56,591 bases of DNA from Entrophospora sp. SA101 (GCA_958430865.1 CAUDNR010003424.1:1-56591), one strand, 5' to 3'. Counted from the stretch's first letter, positions 22,781 to 35,987 are shown. A program made the numbers and translations. The notes: generated from the sequence alone by a model not told the origin.

Positions 22781-23035
22781 TTTATCATCTTCATTACCAT
22801 TACTAACAATATTAGATGAAACATGTGGAATGGAAAAATGTTGACGTGTTGTATTTAATAATGAGTTTTGATTTTGATCTATTGTTATTGACAATGATGA
22901 CAATGATGATGGTGATAGATTATCACTAGAAGATCCTTTTGATGAATTGATCTGATTATTATTATTATTATCACCTATTGTAAAATTGATATCAATTATT
23001 GTTGTTGTTATTATTATTATGATTTATAGGACAAC
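22739..23035 (-). pseudogene. Asn-rich C-terminal coding remnant on the minus strand
   Basis: From a TAA at 22741-22739, a minus-strand frame is open up to about 23035 with strongly protein-like content: GDNNNNNQINSSKGSSSDNL, then SPSSLSSLSITIDQNQN, RQHFSIPHVSSNIVSNG and a poly-Asn end. A TAG|GT junction at 22976-22974 could be a splice acceptor, giving an exon of 236 nt. In another frame at 23055-22992 the strand reads DHCPPKKTPMTGGCPINH and poly-Asn, so an interrupted gene or two joined fragments are possible. The 5' part is missing; the next 1 kb is a decayed transposon ORF. I do not recognise the protein. Confidence 0.4.
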
Positions 23036-23039
23036 CTCC

Positions 23040-24110
23040 TGTCATGGGGGTTTTTTTTGGAGGGCAATGATCTCCAGCAGGGAAAGTCAGAAATTTGGCC
23101 AAATTTCTAAAATTGGTCCAGAATATCTTTCTAATTTTGTGACAAGACAAATTTTTTTGCATATCCAAGAAACTGGCGCCACAATCCAAAAGAAAAGAAA
23201 GAAAGAAATCTCAGCTTGCTAACAATTGAGCTGAGTTTTTAATTAACCTAGGCAGGGTGGGAATTAAGGCTGCAACTTGTCAAAGCTAAAAAAGTATTTC
23301 ATTTCTTGTAACGCATTGGTCATGATTCCAATGAATCTGACATTTGTTGCTTTTACAAATTTGGACAGATCAAAATCGTTATTCTCTATCAAATTTCCTC
23401 TCACAGCAACATAAAGAACAAGTTTGACTGGTGTAGAACTCAACTTGACATCTTTTTTTTCAATCCAGCAAGAAGTTGTCTGACAGGACCTGGTAGGTGG
23501 CCTCTTGAGGAACTTGAGAACCGGCCATCTCCAAAAGCAACAACTGTATTTGAATTTTTTTGTCACTTTTGCATAAAGTCTTCTCCGGCATTATGAAATA
23601 ATTAATTGATGATCCTTTTGTGAACGACAGCAAAATACTATGATTTAGGGAAGAAATTTGCAGATCTACCATGATACAATTTCCAAAACACCGAATTCAG
23701 TAAAAGAAAAGGCTACAAAAAAATAGTAACTCTGCGATGCAACCACATGATATTATGTGCTTTATCCCATTAAATTCATATATGTAAAAAAATTTTATTC
23801 TTTCCTTCCCAAGAAAACTTTTCTGTATGTGTATGTCAGATTTAAAGGTCAAAAAAATAGTAAAATATTATTTTATATTTTAAAATAGTAATCCAATGTT
23901 CCTTCTGCCTTTTTTTCCCAGCATGCATAAATTTTAATTATCCAATTAGCAATGGTAGAGTCTTCAGAAGTTCTTCTTTGAGCTCATCCTGTTCTACACA
24001 TTCTAAAAGTTATTTGTGCATATTTTTAGCCGTCATTTTTGGTTTGGATTTACTGTTACTCTATGAAACATAATTTCTAGCAAACTTTGACCTTTGGACT
24101 TATTCTTTTA
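23040..24110 (-). pseudogene. Decayed transposon-type ORF, minus strand
   Basis: Minus-strand fragments in changing frames: MTAKNMHK-stop-LLECVEQDELKEE (about 24033-23970), then, one frame over, EDSTIANWIIKIYACWEKKA (about 23962-23905). Further on are LCKSDKKIQIQLLLLEMAGS (about 23580-23520) and KLVLYVAVRGNLIENNDFDL (about 23425-23365). The first two blocks resemble the helical N-terminal part of highly repeated ORFs that I associate with Glomeromycotina genomes (pattern M-A-K-x-MH..LL..VE..E..STI..WI); this is a memory-based resemblance, not a search. Multiple stops and frame changes show it is dead. No flanking terminal repeat was found. Confidence 0.45.
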
Positions 24111-25929
24111 ATTGGTTCCATTTTTTTTTAAGCACCCACCCTGAAACAAATAATTTATTGCAACAGCAAGAAAAACTTTATTATTATAAGCATCAACCTT
24201 TTAGACTGATCTATTTTCTTCATCATCATATAGTTTGCATTCATTGTGTATTTAGCTATTTTGAAATTATTTATTTTATATACATATTATATGGGGCATG
24301 CTTCTACAAACCCAACAAAATGAACTACCAATGATTTCAGGGTTCAAATGAATTTGGCAAAAGAAATTAAAAAAAATAGAGTTTATGTTCACTTAACATT
24401 CTTCAAGAATAAGAACAAAAAAAAATAATAAATAGGTAAATAAAATTCAAATAATCAAAACTCTCATTGATATTTATTAATTAAAAAATGAAACTTCAAA
24501 TTATCTTTTTTGTTAGAAGTATAACAATGCTTGTTATAATAAAAATATCTAATTTAGATTTAGTGAATTCAAACAAAATTTTCAAGGATAGTTGCATTTT
24601 TATAATATTACATTGTCTGAATTGATAATTATTACAACAGTAATAGTGATAAAAAGAATAACCAAATGCAGGTGTGGATTAATATCTTATCATTTGCAAT
24701 TTAATAATATGTTTTTATTTTTAAAAGATAAATAAGCTTGCAAGCATGCAATCCGAGTTTCCTAATTAATAGGTTATCTAATGTTCAACACACAGCCTAC
24801 TCACTGACTTACAGTTGATTCTATTGTTTGACACACAGCCTACTCACTGACTTACAGTCAAGTTTCCTTTATTTATATATATATGACACACAGCCTACTT
24901 ACTGACTTATGGTCAAAGATTACTTTTATCTTCCTGGATAAAAGGGTCCCTAGGTTCTATGTAAATAATTATATCCCAAAGGCGTCTCCTTTCCTATAAA
25001 AATTTTGCATACGGAAATTCCGTATGAATTATAATTTTTATTGATTATTATAAAAGATACGGAATTATTCCGGAAAAAATTGTAAAATATATTAATAATT
25101 CTTTTATTAGTAATAAATATCTTTATTCTTAACAAAAAATTGTTACGCAAATGGGATTTTTAATCAAAAAATTAAAAATTAACTACTTTTTTTACTAATC
25201 TAATATCATTTATTTATACTAAATCGTAACAACAATTTCTGGCATGATTTTACTCTCAAAACTATCTTTCACCTTCATTAAACAATTTCTTGTACTAAAC
25301 AATATCTTTTTTAGATTTTAAATTACTGATCACGTTTCTTAGTGGGTGCTGTTGTTCCATACTCAAGTCAGGTGTGTTCCCAAACTACTAAATAAAATTC
25401 ATTGAATATCACCTCACTAAAAGCAAAGAGAAGAAATAAAAAAAATGGACAAATATAAAATAAGAGAAAAAATGATTATGCATGAGATTTGGTATGGATT
25501 CATTGTTAGGGATAGATTTATTATCATTACAAAAATACAATATTCAAGTCAACAACAAGGACAAAGATAAGGATAATATTATTTATTATTCCTAATTAAA
25601 TGTATTACTTGAACTTTCTGTGTACGTAGAACTATTTTCAAATTATTTCTAAAGTGATCCAATAATTTAAATTCTTTCGTTTGAATTTAATCTGAGAATT
25701 AAAGGTTTGTTACATCAGAATATTTGTTTCTCTGTTGTCTGAGATATTTTCCGTGATTCAAATTATTTTATTGGTGATTAAATAACAATATTAAAATCAT
25801 TCAACTTTGCCGAAGGCCAGAAATTTTTCTTCAAATAGTAACTTTTATTTGAATAGAGACTTTAAAACAGTAAATAACAAGTAACACCAGTGACGAAGTC
25901 ACTGTCATAAAGCATTCATCTAGTTTATT
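24111..25929. other. Repeat-rich intergenic region to the right edge of block copy 1
   Basis: No live gene seen. It contains the three 33-bp repeats (24786-24916), a 9-bp-arm palindrome CATACGGAAATTCCGTATG at 25008-25026 followed by CGGAATTATTCCGG-type sequence, and a 7-bp-arm palindrome CAGTGACGAAGTCACTG at 25888-25904, about 25 bp from the breakpoint. A minus-strand frame at 25150-24950 (ISVCKIFIGKETPLGYNYLH) looks like a fragment of a dispersed repeat. Confidence 0.5.
24786..24916. repeat. Three 33-bp direct repeats
   Basis: Units begin at 24786, 24829 and 24884 and share CACACAGCCTACTCACTGAC followed by TTACAGTYRA. The first two are nearly identical, the third has about three changes. 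The distal half contains TGACTTACAGTCA, a 5-bp-arm inverted repeat. Confidence 0.85.
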
Positions 25930-26304
25930 TATATATTTATTAAAAAAGATTATGATTATCATAAAAATAGTGTCATTTTTGACCCAATTCGTCCTGTAAT
26001 AATAATTTCAGCCACCATCACTACACAAAACATAATCGTGATGTGTGTGTATGAACTAATTCAAACTTTAACCACATATAAAACTCTTTATTTATTGCAT
26101 GAAAGTTTTTCAATTTTTAATGTAACATCAATGCTTCATAGCTAAAAAGGTTTTGTTAGATAATAAATTGTCATGAATCATGTTTGTACCATGAATTGAG
26201 ACTTGCATCACGAATTGCATCTTGTGTCAATTGTATAAAATTATGATAGATAGTGCAATGCAATTTAATAATTTTGACCTCAAGTATAATTGGTACAGTC
26301 CAAA

Positions 26305-26412
26305 AAGTTTTCGGGTTTCGGGTCGGGTTCGGGTTTTTCGGTTCGGTCCCAACCAACAACCCGAACCCGAATTAGGCCCGATCCGAAAACTTTCGGTTAG
26401 CCCGGCCCGTCT
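26305..26412. repeat. GC-rich CGGGTT/AACCCG island with inverted halves
   Basis: Left half contains GGGTCGGGTTCGGG and CGGTTCGG; right half contains AACCCGAACCCG, GGCCCGATCCG and AGCCCGGCCCG. The two halves can pair. Base composition is very unlike the surrounding sequence. It looks like a dispersed simple repeat rather than a telomere (no TTAGGG array). Confidence 0.7.
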
Positions 26413-26484
26413 CGGAGCTTTAATACTAATATTATTGGTGCGAGTAGTCAGTTTTATACATTAATAATTAATTTAGAGACAAAT

Positions 26485-26560
26485 ATTTAGACATTTGACA
26501 TCAATTTAGACATTTGACATCAATTTAGACATTTGACATCAATTTAGACATTTGACATTT
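26485..26560. repeat. 19-bp tandem repeat, 4 units
   Basis: Unit TTTAGACATTTGACATCAA is repeated without visible change and ends in TTTGACATTTCAAATGTTTTG, which has inverted TTTGACA/CAAATGT-like parts. Confidence 0.9.
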
Positions 26561-26972
26561 CAAATGTTTTGACATTATGGCAAATAAAGTGACCTTGTTG
26601 AATATATTTCAACAGTCGGAATGCATAAATGTTTGTCAACTCTATAATCCTTATAATATAGATGTATGTGTATGTTATGCAAAAACTCAATTTTGGTCAG
26701 AGAGGTCCCCTACCACATTTTCCTAGAAATCTCCCCATATAATAAACAGGATCATTTTAATTAACATGTTGTACTGGGGTGTTACAAATTATATATAATA
26801 AACACAAACATAGTTGAGCACACATAAAAAAAATCATATGTGCGGATTTTTCGCCGATCAATATATGTAAATTTTTTCAATATGAAAATTCAAACTCTAT
26901 CTCCTCTAGATTTGTAAAATAAACCTTTGTTTAAATTTGATATATGAACATTGCATAACACATACTTCAAAA

Positions 26973-27879
26973 NNNNNNNNNNNNNNNNNNNNNNNNNNNN
27001 NNNNNNNNNNNNNNNNNNNNNNNNNNNNNNNNNNNNNNNNNNNNNNNNNNNNNNNNNNNNNNNNNNNNNNNNNNNNNNNNNNNNNNNNNNNNNNNNNNNN
27101 NNNNNNNNNNNNNNNNNNNNNNNNNNNNNNNNNNNNNNNNNNNNNNNNNNNNNNNNNNNNNNNNNNNNNNNNNNNNNNNNNNNNNNNNNNNNNNNNNNNN
27201 NNNNNNNNNNNNNNNNNNNNNNNNNNNNNNNNNNNNNNNNNNNNNNNNNNNNNNNNNNNNNNNNNNNNNNNNNNNNNNNNNNNNNNNNNNNNNNNNNNNN
27301 NNNNNNNNNNNNNNNNNNNNNNNNNNNNNNNNNNNNNNNNNNNNNNNNNNNNNNNNNNNNNNNNNNNNNNNNNNNNNNNNNNNNNNNNNNNNNNNNNNNN
27401 NNNNNNNNNNNNNNNNNNNNNNNNNNNNNNNNNNNNNNNNNNNNNNNNNNNNNNNNNNNNNNNNNNNNNNNNNNNNNNNNNNNNNNNNNNNNNNNNNNNN
27501 NNNNNNNNNNNNNNNNNNNNNNNNNNNNNNNNNNNNNNNNNNNNNNNNNNNNNNNNNNNNNNNNNNNNNNNNNNNNNNNNNNNNNNNNNNNNNNNNNNNN
27601 NNNNNNNNNNNNNNNNNNNNNNNNNNNNNNNNNNNNNNNNNNNNNNNNNNNNNNNNNNNNNNNNNNNNNNNNNNNNNNNNNNNNNNNNNNNNNNNNNNNN
27701 NNNNNNNNNNNNNNNNNNNNNNNNNNNNNNNNNNNNNNNNNNNNNNNNNNNNNNNNNNNNNNNNNNNNNNNNNNNNNNNNNNNNNNNNNNNNNNNNNNNN
27801 NNNNNNNNNNNNNNNNNNNNNNNNNNNNNNNNNNNNNNNNNNNNNNNNNNNNNNNNNNNNNNNNNNNNNNNNNNNNNNN
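26973..27879. other. Assembly gap, 907 N
   Basis: The gap length is not a round placeholder, so it was probably estimated by a scaffolder from paired reads. Frames that appear to run across it are not genes. Block copy 2 starts at the first base after the gap, so both the real left edge of copy 2 and the link between the two contigs are unproven. Confidence 0.98.
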
Positions 27880-28347
27880 AGCTTAAATGGTGTAGTTTCT
27901 TTTTATCTTAATAGTGAAGTTCAAGTTTATTATTAGAAAGTCGAGATATTTTTAAACCCCGATTTGTTACACGGATTTGAAATTTAATTTCACATGAAAT
28001 TACACTCTCTGTGACATGTTAGTATTATTAGTATTTTTAAAAATACTTTCGAATCATAGCGCTGGCTGTATTAGCATATCATATTTTAGACATTTTATTT
28101 TATTTCTCAATTTCTCAGTCAAGGAAAAGCTGAGAACAAAATCTTGTTTATTATTTAATTTGTATATTTCCATAGTTAATTTTCATGTCAACTAAACTAA
28201 AAGCTACATTCTAGTTTAATAATAAAATATAATAAAAAACAAAAAAATAAATAATATATCAAAAATTATTTATCGTGTTTTAACAAGTTTATATATGAAG
28301 CGAAATTTGTCGTTGAAACTATATATAGTTAATGTTCTCGAATACAT

Positions 28348-29089
28348 TACACACTCTCTATAACGGCCTACATTCTATAACGAACTGGGAATTGGGTCCC
28401 AATTTTTTACTATATAAAAATCCCATTCTATAACGGTCTTAATTAAATTTCCCTATAGTGTGTGTATAACGGCCTGTCCCTCATGTTTTTATATAACTGT
28501 CTATAACGGCCGACGATCATTATCTGAAATTACAATGGCTAAATTAGGAAATTTTCTGCAAATCAAATTATTAATAATACGAATCGCATTATCAGGATTA
28601 CGCATTTATATTTTACATCTGTCAAATTATTTCACATAATCATTATCTTTGTTTCATATCTTCATAAACATTACCATTATTACTTCATTATTCGGAATAC
28701 ATTAAATTGACAAAACTGATGAAAAGATGAAATAAATCTACATGACATAATTTCAATAATTAATTCAACTGAGGAAGACCAAAATCAGAAGAAATAATTG
28801 AATAAAGAAGCTTTATCAGCAAATGAAAACATTAGATGTTTACATTGAGCAACAATTTGAAAAGTTGCAATTAAGTGAGAACGAATTTAAATCATTAAAA
28901 AGCCTTAAAAGAAAAATTAAAAAAATCAATTTTGATTCACATCAACAATCAACATTAGATAGCTTTCTTAATATTGAATAAATGATTAATATTTTATTTT
29001 CTTTAATGTTGTTTCACATTATGAATTGATCACATGATTATGATCTGCAAATTCTCTATAACGGCCTTTTTTGCCGCCGTTATATGGTG
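28348..29089 (+). mobile_element. Tigger/pogo-like remnant (copy 2)
   Basis: Counterpart of 3521-4262; the C-terminal transposase tail lies at about 28826-28981. It shows the same internal deletion and the same stops, so it was carried along with the block and did not transpose independently. 27880-28347 before it and 29090-29858 after it hold nothing further. Confidence 0.55.
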
Positions 29090-29858
29090 CGAATCATCTA
29101 ATAATAATACTAATAATAGATATCTGAAAATCACAGGGTTTGGCCTACACTGTGATTGGTTGATTATAGATAAGATTTCCAAATTTGGTAATTTTCACAT
29201 TGCATCTTCTCTTTTTACTATGTACAGCTGCGACGATAACCTATTTACGAGTCTCGCTGAGCTCGTCTACAAATAGTTGTCTAATTTGGAATATTTTGTT
29301 CTTAATTTGGAATCCTTTTACTTAATTTGGAGATAATCAAAAAAATTTGGAACTTTCAAGTGATATGTAATATGGTAAAAAGAAGCAATTATGGTTTGAA
29401 ATTGCTCAATTAACGGAAAAATTATTTTCAATTTTAGATCAAGGTCAGCTTCAATTAATAAATCTTGAGGTTTATAATTAATTATAAATACACTATTGGA
29501 AATAATTTTTTTACAGATAAAAAAAACCTTGTTGCGAAAATACTTTTTATTAATTATTAATAAATAACAATATTAAATTTATAAAAAAAAAAATAAAAAA
29601 AATAAAAGCTTTATACATATTTTTTTTTTATAAAAAAAGTATAAAAGAATCATACATTTTGCTAAATAGGAAAAATAAAATAAAATAAAATATAAAAAGA
29701 ATTATATAATCAATCAACTAACCAACTAATTAATTATTTAATTTAACAGAAATTATTATTGATTGTATTTCTCTTTAAAGATATATATTAACTTATTTAA
29801 AGCACATGATAAAGAGACAAATCCAGTCCCGCTAGTAATTGACAATGCTATTCCAACT

Positions 29859-32800
29859 TTAATTGGTTTCATTTAATGATAAACACTTTTCTTGAGCTTT
29901 AAGCCAGTTTTGCCATAACTCCAAACGTCTTGAAGTATCTTGTTCCATTTTTTCTTTAGAAACACCACTTTGATATCGTCTGAAATTATCTTCTGTATTA
30001 CTAACAAAGAATATATGATATGAATTTAAACATATTTTAACCTCCAGACCATTATGAACTTCTGCAGTTGTCACTAAATCTTCTGTTCTTCGAAATGATG
30101 GAAGATTTCTAAATATATAAAAATTTTAAAAATTTGAATGAAAAATTAAAATGAAATGAAAATGAAAACGAAATGAAAAAAATTTTTTTTTACCTTTTCA
30201 AAAATGGTTTTTTCTTCCTGCTATTTAAACCTTCAGTAGGATTTAAAGACATAAAACTGTACATATAATATGCCCATCTTTCTTCCGATGAAACTGTACT
30301 ACCTATTGTATAATCACTGCCAGATAAAAGTATTGTCATATTTTTTTCTTCAGTGTCCTATAAATAAAGGATTAATTGTGATTAATAATTATTTCTTACC
30401 AATGTTTTTTTCTTTAGTAGTAATAGTAATAATAGCAATAAAAATAATAACTACATAATCAATTCTATAAGTGTGTTCTTCATAACCAATTGTATTGTTA
30501 GCATGCAATTGATACATTATATGAGAACGACCACTTGTTGGATCTAATAATTTTTTATTTTCTTCAAATAATTCAATAAGTGATGCTGACTTGGAATCTG
30601 AAACTATAACTTGTATCTAAAGTTTACAATAATATTAATAGATAAATATTTTAATATATTTATTGTACACACACACATAAATTAATAAAAATAAAGTACC
30701 TGTTTTGTTATATTTTGAATAAGCTTATCGACAGTAAACATGATATATGCTTTAGTACCATATATATAACGGAGACATTCTTCAAATGTTGCTAGGTCCA
30801 TCTCACCATCAAATTGTTTTTCAATCAATTCGAGCATAACTGTGTAAGGATCTCCTTTATTTAAATCTAAATCTACATCGGCTAAAATAATAATAATTAT
30901 GTAATTGATTATTAAAATGAATTAAGGTGAATATATAAACTGAAGAAATTAATGAATTAATATTTCATAAATAATAATTACGGTCAAGGAAATTATTCTG
31001 GACACCAAGTTCCGTAGCAGCAGGATTAAGTTTTCTAGTATGAGAAGCAGATGAAAGTTCATTTTGTGCTACTGCTTTCATTTTTTCAAGACGTTCAAAT
31101 AACATCTACAAGCAATGAGTGTGTGTGTGTGTATGTTAATCAATAAATACAATTGTATAATTAAATTTTTTTAAAAAAAGATAAATACTAACTTGTAGGA
31201 ATCTAAAGAAACAGTAAAAAGCAGTATTTCCAAAGAAATAACATGTCGTTTTCTTTTTATATCGAGTATTACCAGCGTTAGTAACAACTTGACGAATATT
31301 ATCTTTAACCTCTTCTGATACTTGAATCCACGAACAGTTTATTGGTTCAGTGGCTAATGGTCCTTTTGTAATATCAATATCCATGCTACTTGAATTATCA
31401 TAATTATCATCATCTTCCTTGTCCTCATCATTATCATTATAATTTATATTTTCATTAACGTTAATATTAACATTAGTATAATCTTCCTCTTTTACATCAT
31501 CAACAACATTGTTGTTGTTGTTGTTGCTTCCTCCTCCTCCTTCTTCTTCTTTATGATCACCAATCCCGTTAGTAATAACTTCACCATTAGCGTTAGCATT
31601 ATTATTATTATTAAAATCATTATTAGTAATATTAAAATCATTGGTAAGATTATTATTGTTGGTAGTGTTAATATTATTGGTAGTTATATTGTTGTTGGTA
31701 GTTATATTGTTGTTAGTAATTATATTATTTATATTATTTGTATCATTACTACCATTATTGCTGCTGTTACTAATACTAATACTATTACTATTACTAATAC
31801 TGCTAATACTACTAATATTATTCTCAATATCATCCTCATTGTCATTATTATTGGTGGCATTGATATTATTATTCAATACTACGTCGCGATTATTGTTGCC
31901 ACCGTTATTATTATTACTCGCTACTATGTCAATATTATTACTGTTGGTGTCCGTGTCTACTATCATTGCAGTATCATCATGACCTGAAATTTGAAAGAAT
32001 GTTGGTGGTAGACCAAAAAAACTTGGTGGAAATGTATTTAGAAATTTTTCAATTTTATCACGATCACTAAGTGCAAAAGTACCAGATCGATCAATGTAAA
32101 AGAAAATAATTCTATAGATATCCTTAAATACATCCAAATCCTTGAACGAAAATTTGAATTGATATTCAAGTGTATCTCCATCATGATGGGCCTTTTCGCG
32201 ACAAATATTCTCAATTTCAGAAATCAAATATTTAGGAGTAAGCACTTTCTTGTCATCGTTTTTGAAAGTAATTCCTTGATGATCAAGTGACTTGTAAAAA
32301 TTTTTAGCTTCAATTTCACGCCATATTTTATTCCATTCTCTTCTTGCACGTTTCCATTCCTCGTCCTTTTGTTTTAGACGTTTAAGTACCACCGGAACAG
32401 CAGCACCTGGATTGTTGTGTAATGCATCAATAACATCAAGTCCTTTATCATGATCATAAACTTTCTTTATCACTTTTTGATATATCCTTGATTTTCCGCC
32501 AAGACCAGGTTCAAGTTTAAATTTACTCTTCTCTTCTGCTGACATCCTACTAATTTGTCTATCAATTGGGCTTAATAAAGCTATAGTGTGTTGGTTTGCT
32601 TCAACAAACATATCATATTCATATCTATATATAAATGATTAAAAATTGGTATGCATGTACGTATGTATAAACGAATAAACATAATAAATGTAAAATAATT
32701 AATGTAAAAAAAAAATTTAAATAAAATAAGATAAACTGCAAACCTTTCTTCTTCACATTTATGTAATGCTTCTTCATATTGATTCTTTTTATGTGACACA

Positions 32801-35064
32801 AATCCAGCATCTTCACTCGCCCATGTAGGGTGCGAAACCCATTCATCATTCAATACCTCATAACACATTTCATCCCGGCCAGAACAATGCGAATTTGCCT
32901 CCTAATATCGCACACACATACACACGCAGATATATTAGTATATTATTGACAATAACGACATTTGAAGCTTGGTGAATACTTACTGATGACGGTAATTGAC
33001 GATAACTTGGGCCATGTGATATACATCCTTCCAAGTCAACACGTGGTCTAGAAGAAGCAGTATTTTGTACAATCTCATCTTTTTCTTCATATTTTATATA
33101 TTGTTTAAACCATTCAAATAATTCAGCATTATGACCAATAAAGGCAGAGACTCTTTTGACAAGAGCCTGCGAATCTAAAATTTGTTGAGAGTATAGGTTG
33201 ATAAGTTTAAGGAATTCACAGTAGACAGGTTTACTGTTGATAATTCTTTTAACTTTTTCAAAAAAAGCCAACTCTTCTTCAGACGCATTAGCTGGAGGCG
33301 ACCTATTTCTTTCGGATGATTTAGAATAATTTGGTTGACCATAACTATAATGGTGATGATGTGGTTCAGTTTTTACGTTGGATAAAGATGTGCCAACATG
33401 AGATTGATCAAGCAATTTATGTGAAATTTTTGATTTTTTAGTCTATATATAAATATGAATATATAATTAGAATGATTATAAAAATTAAATAATCACTAAT
33501 CTTCAACAAATAAAATAAAATAATTTATTATATAACTACTTTTCCAGAAAGACCGCCTAGATTTCGATCAGTTCCAGGCACAGCTGATCTTTTTTTTTTA
33601 GTAGTATTTGTAGCAGCAGCGGCGGCGGCGGCAGCAGCGGCAGCGGCAGTAGCAATACCATTTGCACTCAACGAATTTGAATTGGTGGATGGACCACCAC
33701 CACCCGGTATTGAACTTTTTCTAAATGAATCAGCGTTAATTGCAAGGCCTGATGGGGATGATGGAAAACTTCCAACAGGAGGTAAACGAGTAGCAGCAGA
33801 AAGACCTATACATCAACAAGCACATAGATTATTGATCGATTTTTATTTTTTTATTATCAATATATTAATAGAATGATAGGTGAAAATGAAACAAAAAAAA
33901 AATGGAGAGGAGATAAATTACCGTATCCTTGAGAGATCTGACTAAACAAACCACCTTGTGGAGTATTTCCTGAAATATCTGGTAAAAACTGTTTAAATTC
34001 ATCTAAAAGATCTGGCGCATTATTGAAAAGTACTTGAACTTGTGCATAAACCTAATTATCATAAATATATAAATCAATTATTTATATGTAAATATTATAC
34101 ATATATATATATACACATTGATTGTATTATGTGTGATGATTTATACCTCTTGAATTGGTTTTTGTTCTTTTTGATAAGTTTGTAGAATTTCTAAAAATTG
34201 TTTGTATGTATCAGGCTCATTACCAAATCGGATCTAATTAATAATAATAAAGTATTTTTCATTGATCGTCAAAATTCTTTTCCCATAATAAAATAAATGA
34301 AAATTAATTTTAATTAATTAATATTAATTAATTCAACATACCTTAATTTTATTAACATAAGTTATAGCATGATTAAATTCTACAGGAGTTTTTTTACCAC
34401 CTTGTTGCTGTTGTTGCTGGTGATGATGAATTGGGGAAGCGCTTCCAATTGTTTGTGAAGAAGAACCAAGACCTATTGGTTGACCAACATTTTGCGAAGA
34501 AGCGACACCAACAGCTTGTACTAGATTCTGTTGGCCTCCGGTTGAGATATGATAAGGAGCCAAGGTTGGTTGTTGTGACGAGGAAGAAGGTTGTGGTTGT
34601 GGAACTTGAGAATGTGGAGTAAGTGAAGATATTAGAGAAGAAGTAGGCGGTGGCTGTGGTGGTGGATGTTGAAAACTTGGATTATAATAAGAGGCTGTCG
34701 ATAAATTGGCAGATAAAGAAGTAAGATTTTGTTGCGAGTGGTGAGGCTCCAAAAGACCTTTTGTAGTTGTTATACCGGTAGGTGTTGTGATTGTGATAAG
34801 GTCAGGCTCTAGAGGATTTGTGGAACACTCAATGTGATAACCAGAAGGTAGGAAAGTGTTAAAACCTTGAATTAGTGTTGGATGACCTTTAAAAAGATTT
34901 GAAACTCGATCAATAACACCAGGTGTATCGATAGCTTGACTTTTAAAATCTTTCATAATGTCTAAAAATTGATTGTAAACATCAGTTTTTTCAGCAAATT
35001 GAACTTTGACTTGGTCAAGATATGACAATGCATCCTTTACATTAAGTGGTTGTTTATTTGACAT
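29859..35064 (-). CDS. sin3: SIN3 transcriptional corepressor (copy 2)
   Basis: Exons 35064-34342, 34233-34147, 34051-33922, 33805-33540, 33442-32984, 32901-32744, 32624-31193, 31105-30982, 30881-30700, 30616-30455, 30357-30194 and 30108-29859 encode the same 1378 residues as copy 1, including the 12-Ala and Asn-rich tracts at identical length. Such tracts usually change length quickly, so identity here argues for either a very young duplication or the same locus assembled twice. The open frame is complete; if the duplication is real the cell carries two intact SIN3 genes. The upstream flank (35065-35616) equals that of copy 1, so no promoter difference is visible. Confidence 0.92.
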
Positions 35065-35616
35065 AATTGAAAAAAAAAAGATAATAAGTTCTATAACGTA
35101 ATAAATCGTAAAAAAAAATTAATAAGGAGTAACACCAAAGATGAATACAATTTGCAGAATTGGATTTGGATTTATGGGGGTAATATCACATGATATAAAT
35201 TTCATCCAATAGGATTTTGGTAGGGCATACGGTTTTATCACAATATGCCGATTACCATGTATTTCTGTATTTACATACTAATACTATTTAATATAATACT
35301 AACAATCTCATTGTGACAAATTTTTCAGCAGGTGTGTTATACAGCATTTGCTGATCGATTAGAGTGTACCGAATATATAACCCGATTCCTTAAAAGTAAA
35401 TTATAATTGTGTTGCTCAGCCCAAGTATTGCTCTTCCAAAACAGAATATCTTTTGATGGCACGGCTTTAATGATGGCACAATAAGTAATAGAAGGCGGAC
35501 GCCTTAAAAAAGAAAGCTCGTGTCAATAAAAGATTTGTTGAGATCAACACAATACTTTGTTATTTTAGAATATATAAACAATGGACTTGTATCAAGAATT
35601 TTCCTTGATGAAAGAC

Positions 35617-35987
35617 AAATGTTGTTGAGGCTGTGAAAAATTTTCTTGAAAAATTATGCTGAAGCTCATTACCAAGCCCAGGGAGAAATTAACCCGTCAC
35701 TTATATGTTTGCCAACAAAAAGACAGTTCATAGAGAATCTTTGGCTGTACTTGGTTAAAATATGACATCAATCAACTCCCCATTCAAATCACGAGTCCAA
35801 GGTCAGGCTTATGTGATATCTTTCAGCGTTTTCGCAAAGACTTGCTCAGAAAATATAAAGAACATGAACATTTGGCCAAAGCCAAGCTATAAGGGAATTG
35901 TTGCTGTTGTTGTAGTAGTTATCAGTAGCAGCAGTAGTAATAGAAACATTTTATCAATCAATCCTGAAAATATTTGCAGGATTTAAA
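35617..35987 (+). pseudogene. Decayed transposon-like ORF fragment (copy 2)
   Basis: Counterpart of 10790-11160 with the same interruptions. The flanks 35065-35616 and 35988-36464 hold no gene that I can see. Confidence 0.4.

Larger units (their letters stand above)
3053..25929 (+). repeat. Large duplicated block, copy 1 (22,877 bp)
   Basis: This block recurs downstream in the same orientation as 27880-52140. The offset is exactly +24827 up to about 17143 and +26211 after that, the difference being a 1384-bp tandem duplication inside copy 2. All predicted proteins in the two copies are identical, and every intergenic stretch I compared by eye matched base for base, including homopolymers and microsatellites. 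The right edge is sharp: both copies read CTAGTTTATT, then diverge after 25929 and 52140. The left edge of copy 2 abuts 907 N. This could be a very recent segmental duplication, two haplotypes laid end to end, or a contig overlap placed twice. Confidence 0.95.
25930..26972. other. Unique flank between block copy 1 and the gap
   Basis: Not seen elsewhere in the window. No gene. It has a GC-rich simple-repeat island (26305-26412) and a 19-bp tandem repeat (26485-26560). Open frames over the island encode only R/V/F/G/P repeats and are rejected as genes. Confidence 0.6.

Noticed and set aside
24786..24916. CRISPR-like array (three spaced repeats)
   Set aside because: Eukaryotic context, only three units, short and unequal spacers, no cas genes.
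26305..26412. Telomere-like array
   Set aside because: The repeats are CGGGTT/TTCGGG variants with inverted halves, not a TTAGGG array.
26222..26464. Frame encoding RVRVFRFGPN-type repeats
   Set aside because: Translation of the GC-rich simple repeat.
26937..27911. Apparent long open frames across the gap
   Set aside because: They consist almost entirely of unknown residues from N; no coding evidence.
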